DNA of 64,000 nucleotides. It comes from Folioceros fuciformis (Eukaryota; Anthocerotophyta; Anthocerotopsida; Anthocerotales). Below are positions 1 to 14,150 of this stretch, piece after piece. The position numbers and the translations under genes are program-made. The stretch lies in assembly GCA_049999805.1 (NCBI GenBank), contig JBNGIO010003079.1, positions 1 to 64,000 on the forward strand, written 5' to 3'. The notes below the pieces were generated by a model. The model worked only from the letters and a program-made list of their open reading frames with translations, did not search any database and was not told the origin of the DNA. Numbering within the stretch: position 1 is the stretch's first letter; every line of letters starts with the position of its first letter.

Positions 1-3000
1 TCAACATCTGAAGAGATTCGAACAGATCTTGCCTTTCAACATCTGAATCTCTTCAATCGTAAGACTGTTTAAACTTAACATACATTATATATATATACTT
101 AGCATGAATTCATATATATATGGGGTGGCCAGCCCCTACATTGATATATGCGCATATCCTTGCAACAATGCACCCAAATGCCTTCCCTTGGGTGCTTCCT
201 CCCTAACATGCACACCAAGGCTAATGGTCATCATTCCACTTTTTGGTGGCTCACTTCACGAGAGATCGATGAAAGGTGCAGCTTCTCTTCTCCTCCACCT
301 GCGATGCGAGGGGGTGATCACAACGCATAGTATGTAGATGCCTCCCCATCATGTGCGAGGGGGTGATCACAACTCATAATAAGTAGATGCCTCCCCTTGG
401 GTGCTTCTTCCCCATCATGCACACCAAGGCTATTGGTCATTGTTCTACTCTTTGGTGGCTCACTTCGCACGAGATTGACAAAAGGAGTAGCTTCTCTACT
501 CCCACTCCCTCGATGCGAGTGGAACATAATATATCCCAAGGTGATGCTCCATGGAACATAATATATCCTAGGGTGATGCTGAATGTGAGTGGAACATAAT
601 ATATCCCATGGTCATCACCTGACAAGTTTCATGATATCAATCCAACTATCGTCTGTGTCACGACATTGCAACCTTCTTATGAACAAAAGACCATCAAGAT
701 GCAAGTTCGTAACACAATGTTTAAGTTTTCAATGCACTATCAACTTTGTGACCAAACTGTTTTTATCAGAATCCACTAATTGTCTCTTGATCTTAAGTTT
801 CTTTAGCAAACTATCAAAAGAATGCTTGTCCATTCTTTCCCGACCCCTACATACCCGCAACATTCCGTTGCCAACTACCCAGGTGAATTTTCTCAACTGA
901 TATAAACCGTACACAAAGTTAACTACTAGATTAACTACACCCACCAACTATTCTTTCATGATAACTTTTCATCTACTAATTGCCCTAATTGCCCATGGTC
1001 AAAATGCACTGGCTCTATCTTCACCACACACTCGTTTGCCAGGACTTGTCAACTTGTACGATATCACTCTACATAGCAAGTTCACACGAAAGCAACGTTC
1101 TAGCAAACTTTCTTCGTCAACGTTCTAGCAAACTTTCTTAGTCATTCTAAAGACTTTCTAAGTCACATAGGCCACCTCGTTTGAACCCTAGTATTGCTTA
1201 TACAACATTAAGTTTTACTCACCAATTGTCTATGAGTGTCAAAGCCTTGATGAGTTAGGACTGTAACCGACAACAACATCCCTATTATCAAGGTGTGCGA
1301 GTGATTATCATGGCCCAAAGGAGTAAGTGTCAAGCCCTTGGCAAGTGAGTGTTAAGGCCCTAGCGAGCAAGTGGTAAAGCCCTAGTGACCTAGGTAGAAT
1401 TCCTATCGTCATGGCCATGGCGATCTAGCATCCGTGTTGTCAAGGTCCTAGCAAGTAAATATTAAGACCTTGGAGAGGAAGGACCCTTGTAATTGTTGCC
1501 ACACAATCCCTAATATTAAAGTCCTAGCTACTAAGCATTATGGCCTGAGCTAGATAGCACCCCAATGATCTAGGGCAGCTATGGCCCATGTCATCGAAAT
1601 AGAGTAGGCCCTAGGTTTCTTTATGACACCAAGATAAAGTAGGGTAATGTGTTATGCATGACCTTGAAGCCCAAAAGTGTGTCCGACCGTGTCGTGTTTG
1701 AGACCTCGTAGCTTTAGCTTTGTGTCATAGAAGCATGTATCCGACCCTACCTTATTTGTGAAAGTCCCCAACTTATGGCATATCAAAGAGATTAGAGAGT
1801 TTGTGCCCTTTTTCTCAAGAAAGCACACACCACTTGTGTTTGCTTTGATGTCCAAACAAATGAAACCCCTCTTGCCAAAGAAGACATGTTGTGGGTAGGG
1901 TGAAAACATGCTTGCTAGAAGAGTAAATATAGGAAACGCTCTGCCATTGAAAGCGAAACACAACAATTTTGTTTTGCTTACACGAAACACAACTCACTCA
2001 CTCACTATTCTTGCCTTTTGCATTCTAGCTACACTTCTCCTTGTGCTCCCCCCTCTTCATATTTATGCCCTCTAGATTTTCGTAGTGGGTTTGGGAACGA
2101 GGGGGTTCGCAATCCGCCCTATACCCTAAACGCAAGCATAAGTGGTAGAGATGGTAGTCATGTAGGCTATGACAATGCTACCAGTTTGGTTGTGCCTGGT
2201 GTACAAAAAGTTGCTGTGCTTTGGTATAATGATTGGTATGCCAAATGGACAACGAAATCGAGGCAATCCACATAGCATATGCAATAAAATAGGAGAGAGG
2301 TTGTGTCCCCTTGGCATGGCATGCCCAACCAACATGTGCTGTGGTTTTATGTTATCGTAGAAGCATGTGTCCAACCTCACTTTATTCGTGAAGGCCTCTA
2401 TGCCATAAACTCAGCCTTAAACAAAAAACGTCAAGCTGGCAGTGAGCTTTAAGGGCAGAAGCTGGAAGCCGCCCAGGCTACATCAAGAATTGCTTTTCTA
2501 CGCCCGAATCTATGCCATAGAAGCATGCATCCAACATCACCTTATTTTTTGGCGGTGAGTTTTAAGGGCAGCCTCACGGACTACCTCAAAAAATGCTTTT
2601 CTACGCCCGAATCTATGCCATAGAAGCATGCATCCAACATCACCTTATTTTTTGGCGGTGAGCTTTAAGGGCAGCCGCCCGGAGTACGTCAAAAAATGCT
2701 TTTCTACGCCCGAATCTATGCCATAGAAGCATGCATCCAACATCACCTTATTTTTTGGCGGTGAGCTTTAAGGGCAGCCGCCCGGACTACGTCAAAAAAT
2801 GCTTTTCTACGCCCGAATCTATGCCATAGAAGCATGCATCCAACATCACCTTATTTTTTAACCCCCGAATCAGCTTGTGGTACGCTTCTTTGTCATAGAA
2901 GGGTGTGGCCACTTTGGCCCATATTCGTTTTTGTCGTGTTACATCCGTCACGATATGAGAGAAAACAAATTTACAATTCGACACTCGCTTACGTTTAAGA

Positions 3001-3407
3001 AACCATGGCTAATGTACGGGACCATACCACTTAAAATTCTGGAATTCTGGAGATTTAAACAAACAATTTATTTTAAGTACACTAAGGACGGAGATGGCGC
3101 AGGCCATGCCAAATGGCAATGCCATCTAGATGGTGGAGAGGGTTAACCGTGGGTGAATGAATGGGGCCCACGTCAGCAGTTCTGTTAACGTGGATGCGCA
3201 TGATGAGTGTACATGATAACTTTTGACGAGTTTGTTTGATCCAGCCATGATGAAGTACGTGACGGAACCAGCTCCGTATCAGTGATCCGATCTTAAGGGA
3301 TGGTATTACCAACAGGTGGCGGTAAGACGAAGATGACGGAGATCTGAGGGAACAGATAATTTAAATACGGCGACCTTGGACTGACTAAAACCTGGTAGAG
3401 TGAACAC
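1..3407. other. Repeat-rich intergenic region
   Basis: No gene is supported here; open frames are short and lack recognisable domains. The stretch holds local duplications: a diverged ~209-bp direct repeat (from about 178 and 387), a 49-bp duplication inside it (from 306 and 355), three copies of a short AT-rich motif (521, 553, 591), a 25-bp duplication (1093-1142) and the 103-bp array listed separately. The last few hundred bases probably hold the 3' UTR of SSRP1, which ends at 3408. Confidence 0.6.
2440..2850. repeat. 103-bp tandem repeat, about 4 copies
   Basis: The word TATGCCATAG recurs at 2511, 2614, 2717 and 2820, an exact 103-bp spacing. The last three units are nearly identical; the first is more diverged. 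A core of the unit (GAAGCATG..TCC-AC..CACCTTA) also occurs as single degenerate copies near 1727 and 2356, so the array seems to have grown from an older dispersed element. 103 is not a multiple of three, so it is not a coding repeat. Confidence 0.9.
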
Positions 3408-6400
3408 TACTCGCTCTGAGAAGCTTCGTCATCACCTCCTTCCAGGGCAGCAGATCCATGTCCGGCCTTGTAGGCGGCCATCTGCTCTTGGTAGCGGTCT
3501 CTGGCAGCCTTTGCCTTTGCCTCATAAGGCTCCCTTTCTTTGGCTGCAGCCAACGTGGGGAAGCAGACATTCAATTACCCCATCACCCCTGTTCGAGGTC
3601 GTTTGGAAGCAAAGCAAAGGGAAAACTGCAAGGATTGTGCGCCCGTCACATGTACCTGACATATTTTTCCACCGCTCGCCCAGAATCCTCCCTACTTCCC
3701 CGAAAGAAGCTCCTGGCTTGGAGTTTTTGACACTCTAAGAAGCAGCCAAAGCGATCAGACGGGCCTTAGGGGCTACAGTAACAGAACATGACCAGGCTGA
3801 GAAAAGGATATAAGGCGCAGTGGCATAGTACCCCTCTATGTTCCATTGAAAATGACATAAAGCTTGTGAGTGCCCGCTTCGGTGCATTTGGATCCTTTTT
3901 CTTTCTTTTCTTCTTCTGCCCACCATCTCTCTCTTCCACATCCTTCTTCTTGCTCTTTGTGGGAGGTCGTGCAGATCCTTCTTTTCTTTTCTTCTCAATC
4001 TTGGATGGCCTTTCCTGCAGAGTAGACCATGGTGATGAGCACACACACGTAAGTTGGCTATCACGGCTCAACCAAGACGTCACCTCTTCCTCCTCTAGAG
4101 GACCAGCGCTTGCACTGGCACTTGCATCAGAGTCGTCGTCCTCTGAAGCATCAGTCGGAGACCCTGAATCATCCTTATCCGCCACGAAATCCTCATCCTG
4201 AAGGAATGAAAGGTTTGAATCAGAAAATGAAGAAAAGATATGCACAGCAACAGAAAACTCCAGGTTGTACCTCCTCGTCACTGTTAGCATAATCCCCATC
4301 AGCTTGACGAGCATTACGAATGCGAGTAAGATGAGGGTCTACTCCTTCATCATCAGAGCTCGCCAATGCTGCCACCACTCCACTTGTACCTTTCGTATCT
4401 CCCAGATTTAGGATATTCAGCTTCTTCGAGCTGCAGACGAACAGACATTGTCAAAAAATAAAGGACCATATGGAGACAAACCCACCAACGCCCACGATGT
4501 ACGTGACAACAGGCAGACCTGATGAAATTGAAGAGATTATGGTACTCATTTCGCTGAATATTGCGAAACTGATATTCTTGCTCGCTCTTCAGTCGAAGAA
4601 TCAAATCAAAATAGTGTGATGACATGCCAGTTGCACCTGCTGCCCCATGCCGCTCGAATTCCACGTACTCGATCTACAGGAAGGATAGCACTGACTCCTC
4701 ATTTCCCAGGAAGAGAAGATGAACTTGCTAAGGCATGCAAAGTCATCTACTTATCTCACCTCATCATGAAGAACAAGAGTAGGAGGCTTCGGCAAAAAGA
4801 AGAAGCTCTTCTCGAGTGGGTACAAATTGCCTTCCTCCGCCTTAAGAGATGCTCGAACAGCCGTACTTTTTTGACTGCTGAGAAATTTCCCTGGTCTGCT
4901 TACCTTCGTGCCAGAGAGTCCACATAGTATCTGGGCGAACACGTCGTGTGTATATCCCTGGGGGGATAAGTGACAAGGGAAGATCAATAAGTCAGTTCGT
5001 TCACCCAATTTTCTCTCGTGAATCACAAGGTTCCAGGTTCTAACCTTGTAGTGGGAACTTAGCCTATCCTTATACTTGGTGCTGAGGAGTTCCTCGGAAA
5101 TGGAAATGGGGCACTCTGACATTTCTTCAGTTGGAAACTAAACGAAGAAGGTTGTGGCTCAGGATTCCATGGTTCGAACTGAGAATGCATTGACCACGGA
5201 ATGCGCAGCAATAAAGTATCCGACCTGTAATACTATGTGCGGGTAAAATGTTTGGCCCTTTCTGATTGGAGGATCCAAGGTAATCACCACAAATGTGAAC
5301 GCTTGCGTTGGCTGTCACGAAAACAAGCAACACTGGATTAATAAAAGCAGACATGATAAGTATTGCGTTGTAATCACAGTAGTGTCCATCCACAATACAC
5401 ACACAGCACCGTCAGGACGTGGGACGTCTATACCTTCGGTAACACAAAGAGGCGAACTATGCTACTGTACTGAATCTTGAAGTCATTTGCACCCTGAAGC
5501 CTCAAGAACGATATGTGAAATTCCACCGTGTACTTGCCCCTGCAACCGTTCGATTGGAGAGAAAACTGAGAAGAGGCTCGAATGAAGTAGAACCGCTTTG
5601 ACTGTCAAATGACTTGACTTGTACCAATGAGCAATACCTTGGAGTCAAAATGCCGACTTCTTCAAACGTAGCAATAGCTTCCGCACCTGATGGCCCCACA
5701 TCGGCCATCGCCAAGATCTTATCACGAAACACCTGGAGCATTTCACGCCTTTAAGCTCTGAGCAACGCAAACCTTCAAAGAGCCATCAAATATAGAGCAA
5801 AGAAAAGCAAGAAAGCCATCGAAATTTGTTCACTCCACCTCTGCAGAAGGGCGCTCCTCATCACCGACGTACGTGGCATTGGTGTTCGGTACGTGGAAAC
5901 TCAGCTCCATAAGTGTATCTTTCTGGATAGCACGAGAGGGGTTGAAGTCAGATGAAAAAAATCACCCAGCACAGAACCCCTTCTGATCATGCATGAGTAT
6001 TCTGTACCTCATTCGCTCCAGTGGTGTCATCCACATGAAACTCCAGCACAACATCATTCTTCCCGGATATCTGTGTCTGTGATACGTCAGCTATGGACAC
6101 CTCAAAGGCGTGCTTGTCCCCAACAACGAAGGACAGAGTATTTCCTGCAACAAAGTGATATCAGTTGAGCAACAGCAAGCTGACCTCTCAGCAAAAGCTG
6201 AAGAGAAACAAATACCGTCAAGCTTGGCTTCTCCCCAATTCCGGCCCGCAATGGCCAGCTGCTTATTCTCAGGCATGACATCCATGTGTAATGACATAAA
6301 ATCATTGAGGCTCTGGACATCCTGCGAATCATTTTGAGCAGCTGGAAGACGTCAATGAATCGCAGACAGAGTGACACGGTATGCGGACCTGACAGCTGCA

Positions 6401-6750
6401 ATAGCCCGGGAAATCAACCTGCTCCCGAAACCCATTGAACTGGACATTTGAGCCTGCTTTCAACCTCAGGCCCAGCTGATAGCCTCGTGGAATCCGAGTC
6501 CACCACAGCCCAGCTAGATCAACTTTGGATACTTCCACAACCTTGCCACCTCCTTGCTTTTTCCACACGAAACCTCCAATGTGGATTCGGAACTGCCCTG
6601 AATGCTGCACAGCGCATCACGTTCCAATTGAGCCAACATAGTGATAGGGACTCTAGTACGAAATTTACTGATTAAATGGCCCACACAACTTACCTGCCCG
6701 GAGCGTCCTCCAAGCAGGATGTTGTTCACGACCGGCCCAGCGTCGCCCAT
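3408..6750 (-). CDS. SSRP1: FACT complex subunit SSRP1 (HMG-box histone chaperone)
   Basis: SSRP1 pairs with SPT16 in the nuclear FACT complex, which loosens and rebuilds nucleosomes during transcription and replication. The gene is split into many short exons. The first starts at the ATG at 6750 and reads [13 protein letters not shown], the family N-terminus. Then come VWKKQGGGK and [10 protein letters not shown] (about 6430-6610), [13 protein letters not shown] (about 6240), AFEVS...[11 protein letters not shown] (about 6010-6140), [12 protein letters not shown] (about 5660), [25 protein letters not shown] and [13 protein letters not shown] (4760-5120), [10 protein letters not shown] and [16 protein letters not shown] (4520-4670), the acidic [15 protein letters not shown] (about 4160) and the lysine-rich linker [19 protein letters not shown] that opens the HMG box (about 3850-3900). 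The box finishes in exons near 3640-3730 and 3408-3545, ending at TAG 3408. Domain order matches plant SSRP1. A codon at 6765 that would extend the frame is TTG, not ATG. Confidence 0.95.
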
Positions 6751-7202
6751 TGTTTCTCCGGCCAAAGGACCGACCTACTCGGGGTTCGTGCTGCACAATC
6801 TCTTCCACTGCTAAGTATACAGCAATTTCCTATTATGTTTTTAATGGGTCAAATCCTTGGTCAGGACATCCCGTTCGCCGGCAACAAGTGCACACACGAT
6901 ATGCTATATTGCGGAGAGCTATCATAGCTGGCACTGGCACATGGTCGTGTGCTTCGTTGAACAACCCTTCTGGAGCGTCAGATTCCAGCAGCCTCATCTT
7001 ACATGTTTTCCAAGGAGCCTAGCATTTCCTCGTCTCGACGACAATGTCACGGTGCCCACAGCATCGGGAGATGACAATGTAGACGCTCATCATGTGAAAC
7101 TAATGCTGCGAAGCTCGTCTACCCTAGACTGTGCAGCCGAAGTCCAGGGATGACGTCTACATTGAGGCGAGCCTTTACATGGACGTCAGAAGACTTGGCG
7201 CA
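6751..7202. other. SSRP1 upstream region / GAPC 3' flank
   Basis: This 452-bp spacer lies between the SSRP1 start and the GAPC stop, both on the minus strand. It should contain the SSRP1 promoter and 5' UTR and the GAPC 3' UTR. I see no conserved coding frame and no clear TATA element. Confidence 0.5.
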
Positions 7203-9277
<2,075 letters not shown>

Positions 9278-9930
9278 TCTTGCTGGATCACTGCACGGGA
9301 TCTGGAAGTCGCAAAGCAGATCTACTCAATTCCGCAGAGGAGCAATCGAGACGCTGCCCGGATCAGTCAAACCTCGAGAAGGGACTTGAAGTGGAGAACC
9401 GAAGAAAGGGCGCAGAGAGGAACGAGGCGGCGATGGTGAAGTAGCAAGCGGGAGTGCAAGAAATATGCAGTCGGAATTTGGCGCGAGTCGTGAGACGAGA
9501 CTGATCACAACGGAATAGCGCGGCGGTGTCTGGAGCAAGGCCGAAGAAAGCGAGCAGCCGTGCCACTGCCACCTTCCGCTTCCTCTGGCCTCGCCACATG
9601 GGCAGGGGTCATTGCACTCATCGCGACACGTCATTTGCGTCTCTTGTTAGTCATCTCTTTTCCGCTGTTGGACATGCAGAGACCGGGAAAAAAGAGAGTT
9701 CGAACCTGCTGACGACCAGAGAAGCTTCGGAGGACGAAAAAGATCCTCCTCACGCGAATTCTAATATGACTTTGCATGTAAAATATGAAGATATGTACAT
9801 GCCGGATTTGAGCTTCACGACTGCAATGGGATCTACAGAATGAATCTCGAAACGTCGGTTTTGTGAAGGAGGTCTCCTACGGATCGCCTGACCTTCTACA
9901 CCCCAACAAGTTCGATAACAAATCGCTCTG
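9278..9930. other. GAPC upstream region / HslU 3' flank
   Basis: A spacer between two minus-strand genes. It should hold the GAPC promoter and 5' UTR and the HslU 3' UTR. Several short open frames exist on both strands, but none has a recognisable domain. If the last HslU intron proposed below is real, coding sequence continues to about 9878. Confidence 0.45.
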
Positions 9931-12900
9931 TCAGAACTCATTGATGGACTGGATGCGCAAATGTAGAGCAAACGAGGTTGGGATGTTGGAGTGCACCTCT
10001 TTGTCGACAGTGTATGTCTGGCCCGACCTTTCGGGAGCGTGGAAGCTGATGTCTTCAACCACCCTCTCTATGACCTACACGATTAAGGAGTATAGAATCA
10101 GAAACGCTTCGCTCTCTTCATCATGCGTTTAAGATTCAGGGTGAAGTGCACTTGCCGTGTGCAGTCTCCTTGCACCGATGTTGTCCAGAGACCTATTCAC
10201 CTGATGCAATAGCCATAGAGATGGAGAAAGAGGTCAGACCTTTGAGAGCCAAGTTAGTGCATCCATGGAGAGATTTTCCTTCACGCACCTCTGCCGCAAC
10301 AACAGCAAGCTCGTTGATTGCCTCGTCGGTAAATACCAGCTCAATGTCTTCAGTCTTCATCAGGAGTTGCTGTTGCTTGATCATATTGGTCTCAGGCTCA
10401 GTCAATATACGATAGAGATCCTGAACAGGCCACCGAGTAAGAATACTTCCATCTAAATCGGCTCAGACTGCGGCGGAAGACGTAAACTGCTGGCTAGTGC
10501 ACCTCTTGAGTAAGCCCTTTAAGCTCCACACGGATGGGCAGCCGACCCTGCAGCTCAGCCAGCATGTCACTAGGCTTGCAGGCGTGAAAGGCTCCACTGC
10601 AGATGAAGAGGATATGATCGGTGTTCACATTTCCGTACTTGGTACAAACCGTGCTGGAACATCAATATGTCATGTCAGCTCAGCAAAGCACACATATTAC
10701 AGGTTGTTTACGACGAAAAATATTCTGATGGAACCCGGACAAATACCTGCCCTCAATGATAGGTAGCAAGTCTCTCTGAACGCCTTCCGAACTAGCATCT
10801 GCACCATGTCTTGTCTCGCTGCTGGTTACAATCTTGTCTATTTCATCAATGAACACAATACCATCCGACTCTGCCAGCTGCGAGGATAATTTAGCAAAAT
10901 TCCTCGGCATTTGCACTTGCTCGACAACACCACAGAAACTTGGCCCAGGAAACACCTGTCACACCCTGCCCAACGCTGACCTGAATGGCATCGTTTGTAA
11001 TCTGATCCGAGTTCAAATGCTTTTCCATCTCCATTTCAATCAGTAAAGGCCTTGCTTCCCCAATAGTTATCTCTCTCCTTTCTGTTTTGTGAGACTTGAA
11101 AACCTTTTCCATCTGCAAGAATGAATGATGACAACGAACACATCAAGAGAGAGACTACTAGATTGGCACCATCCACAAGACATGAATCGATCCCGTCTAA
11201 CCACAAAGCCACATGTGGGAGCTGGAGTCCGCTAGCATGACCTCACATCAAAGGCTAGCTTACCCTGTAGATTAATTCATTGACTGCGAAACCACCACCG
11301 CTACTCGTGATCTCCATAGGGACACGGACTCTTCCATCAGGAATATCCAGCTGAATTTTACGATTATCTATACTGCCGGACCTGTACAATTTCCTGAACA
11401 TTTCCGATGCATCTCGTGAACTGCTTCCAGAGTCACCCTGCTCGACAGAACATCACAAAGCAAACTGCTCAGAGAAGCTCGCCAGGACCCAACTCTAAAG
11501 TGACTCCTACATGTCCATACAGCAGAAGCAAATCCGCACCTCTGTTGACTGTTGTGCGCCAATCAAAGTGTCAAGGATTCGATTTTCCACTGTCTTTTCA
11601 ATCTCCTTCGCAATCCTCGTGCGCACCTGAATAAGACCATTCAGACGAAACAATGCATAAACTGCCACGATATGGCTTCCTTTTGGCCCCCGCACTCAAA
11701 AACTAACAGTGGTTGCAGCTGAGACCGTACCTTCTGCCGCTGCAAGGATATCGCATTATCTACAAGGTCCCGGATGATCTGGTCCACATCACGACCATGA
11801 AAACCAACCTCTGTAAACTTTGTGGCCTCCACCTGCAATCACAAATAGTTCCAATCAAGAAGATGAACAAGAATCACTTCGACTAAATGGGCTGACTGTT
11901 CTGCGGATAAGCAAGAGCTGCTCTGCTATGGTGACACCCAGTGCGGGAGGATGTACATTACTTATCGACTAGATAGCTGTACCTTCACGAACGGCGCATA
12001 GGCCAATTTAGCTAACCGCCGGGCAATTTCTGTCTTTCCACACCCCGTGGGACCAATCATGAGAATATTTTTGGGCACAATCTCCCCCCTGAGATGCACA
12101 GGAACTTTGTGCCGTCGCCACCTGTTGCCTGTCAAGCATCAGATCAGCTATGAGAGCCTCCACATGTCACAGGGAAACTAGGAGTCCACAAGCATACTCA
12201 CACCTTCTGCAGATCGGCTGGAGGGGTAGGGGTTGTACAGACAAGCTAAGTAGTGGCTTTCACATCTGCTCACATGCAAGCACATTCCGGATGCAGTGCT
12301 AAGCATGACAACAGTGTAAAGATCACCATACAGAGTGACCTACACATTTGTGAAGTACATCACACAAGAGGCAGCGGCAAGGCTTGGAAGCGCGTACGCA
12401 GAGCCACTGCCACCGCGCGTTTGGCTTCAGTTTGGCCGACAATATACCGGTCCAGCATCTCCACGACTTTTGCAGGAGTCAGTGCATCCGCCCCACTATC
12501 ATCTGCAGCCAACGTGCACCCTCTGAAAACCTCCACATCCAGAGAGAATCACACACTCCACCACACCACAGCTGGGGCTCAATCCCACGCAGTACCTGAA
12601 AAATCCGCGACCGAGGCCCCCTCCACAACAGGGAAATCAGCATGATCAGGCGTTATCAGCACAGTCCCATCGACCTGCGCAGATCTGCAGCGCAAGGCCA
12701 CTGTCAACTACGATTCCAATCATACAGACACCCTAACCGGCACCGTCCCCCACATACTCCGTCCACAAACCCCATGCCACATCCACAAAACAGCATTCTC
12801 CAAACCTAATCCCAATTTCACAAGATCCACACGCAAGGTCCAGAAAGCCACTAACGTCGATAGCCGATGGATGTCACACAAGGACGCCGCAGGCAAGAAC

Positions 12901-13031
12901 TGCAGTGGAGCAGACGCGGCATGGCACCCTCCAGCCCTGGTGCTCACCCGCTGTCCGGGGATACGAGAGCCAGCCACGGCAGCGGCTACTGAGCCACGCA
13001 ACCGTAGCCTGCGAGCCACCCCCATCATCAT
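9931..13031 (-). CDS. hslU: HslU (ClpY), AAA+ ATPase of the HslUV protease, probably mitochondrial
   Basis: HslU unfolds substrates for the HslV peptidase. Exon 1 starts at 13031 (first of three adjacent ATGs) and gives [19 protein letters not shown], an Arg/Ala-rich presequence. Then come [19 protein letters not shown] (about 12430-12480), Walker [20 protein letters not shown] (about 12000-12070), [20 protein letters not shown] (about 11770-11830), I-domain exons (11100-11630), Walker [12 protein letters not shown] (about 10850), [32 protein letters not shown] (about 10560-10620), [14 protein letters not shown], the sensor-2 region NIGARRLHT (about 10160-10190) and [20 protein letters not shown]. 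The intron after RRLHT uses a GC donor (10155). The reading frame stops at 9931 without the usual DLSR-type C-terminus; a possible 69-bp last intron would instead give an end near 9878 (SDLLSNLLG). These motifs separate it from ClpX. No HslV gene is in the window. Confidence 0.9.
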
Positions 13032-13904
13032 TTTCCCCAACCTGATCCCTGTCCTGCTCCGCAGCTCCAGCCTCCAAGCCCGTCACAACCTCCCGCATCC
13101 AACGTCCCACGGCACCAACTCCTCTGCACAGATCTGCATGCGCACGGGATTGGAATTTGCTCCCGCGACCGAACCGGAAGCAAGGCGAAAGTGCGCAAAT
13201 TGCCAAGTCGACGCAACACGGGACTCCTGCTCGCGATCCGGTCCCTTTGTTCCCGCAACGCAAACCTCCAGATTGCACAAAGCCGAGCCCAGAGGCGACC
13301 TGCACCCCCCTTGGACGCTGGAGATGGACTGGAATTCTTGGCACGGTCCCCCAGCGAGCCAGCGCCCGGCTCGGATCCGGGACGACACCCAGATACTTTC
13401 GTGGCTCGCCCTTCCTACTCGCTACAGTACCAGCTTTTATGTATCGCGCTTTTCTCAGCCCACACGAAACCTGGAAAGGCTGCAGGACTCCAGGTTTGCC
13501 ATCCGGAACTTTGCCCAGGAGTGTTGAATCCGGTTTGAGATTCGGGACGTTGTCAAGCTCCAATGGTCATGAATCTTCAACCTTCTATTTATTTATTTAT
13601 TTGAGAAAATAAGATGAAAAACCCATCTACCCTTGAAGAGGGAGATAAATTATGATAGGAATACAAAAAGCTAACTCCTGAAGCTATTTGGATATATATA
13701 ACATTTGCATAGTTATTCTATTATATGTATATATTATATGTTTATGCAAAGGTCTTATGTGAGTATTTCTGTTGCTGCTCTATTCAAGATACGTGTGTTG
13801 TATATTTATGCAAAGCTCCAAGAAAGAAGAGTTTGTATAGGGATTGTGTGGGCAAGATCTAGAGGGCAATAAGGGTAGACAAGCGTGCCATGCAGAGGGC
13901 ATAG

Positions 13905-14150
13905 GCAACAAGAATGGTGCAAGTGAGCAAATGGGCCACCAAGAATAGCACAAGCAACAAGAATGGTGCAAGTGAGCAAATGGGCCACCAAGGATAGCAC
14001 AAGCAACAAGAATGCTGCAAGTGAGCAAATGGGTCACTTAGGGTAGCACAGGCAACAAGAATGGTCCAAGTGAGCAAATGGGCCACCAAGGGTAGCACAA
14101 GCAACAAGAATGGTGCAAGTGAGCAAATGGGCCACCGAGGGTAGCATGGG
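13905..14150. repeat. 49-bp tandem repeat, 5 copies
   Basis: The word GCAACA recurs at 13905, 13954, 14003, 14052 and 14101, with a partly matching sixth start at about 14150. The spacing is exactly 49 bp. Units share GCAACAAGAATG.TGCAAGTG and AGCAAATGGGCCACC. The period is not a multiple of three; reading frames across it on the minus strand are by-products. Confidence 0.92.

Noticed and set aside
2440-2850. Regular direct repeats resembling a CRISPR array
   Set aside because: The 103-bp units are contiguous with no unique spacers, and the DNA is eukaryotic nuclear.
12871-13563. Long open frames (218 and 229 codons) on both strands upstream of HslU
   Set aside because: GC-rich promoter DNA; no recognisable domain, and neither frame joins the HslU exons.
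13780-14107. Repeated hydrophobic open frame (VAHLLTCTILVACA)
   Set aside because: Product of the 49-bp tandem array; the frame shifts between copies and no gene surrounds it.
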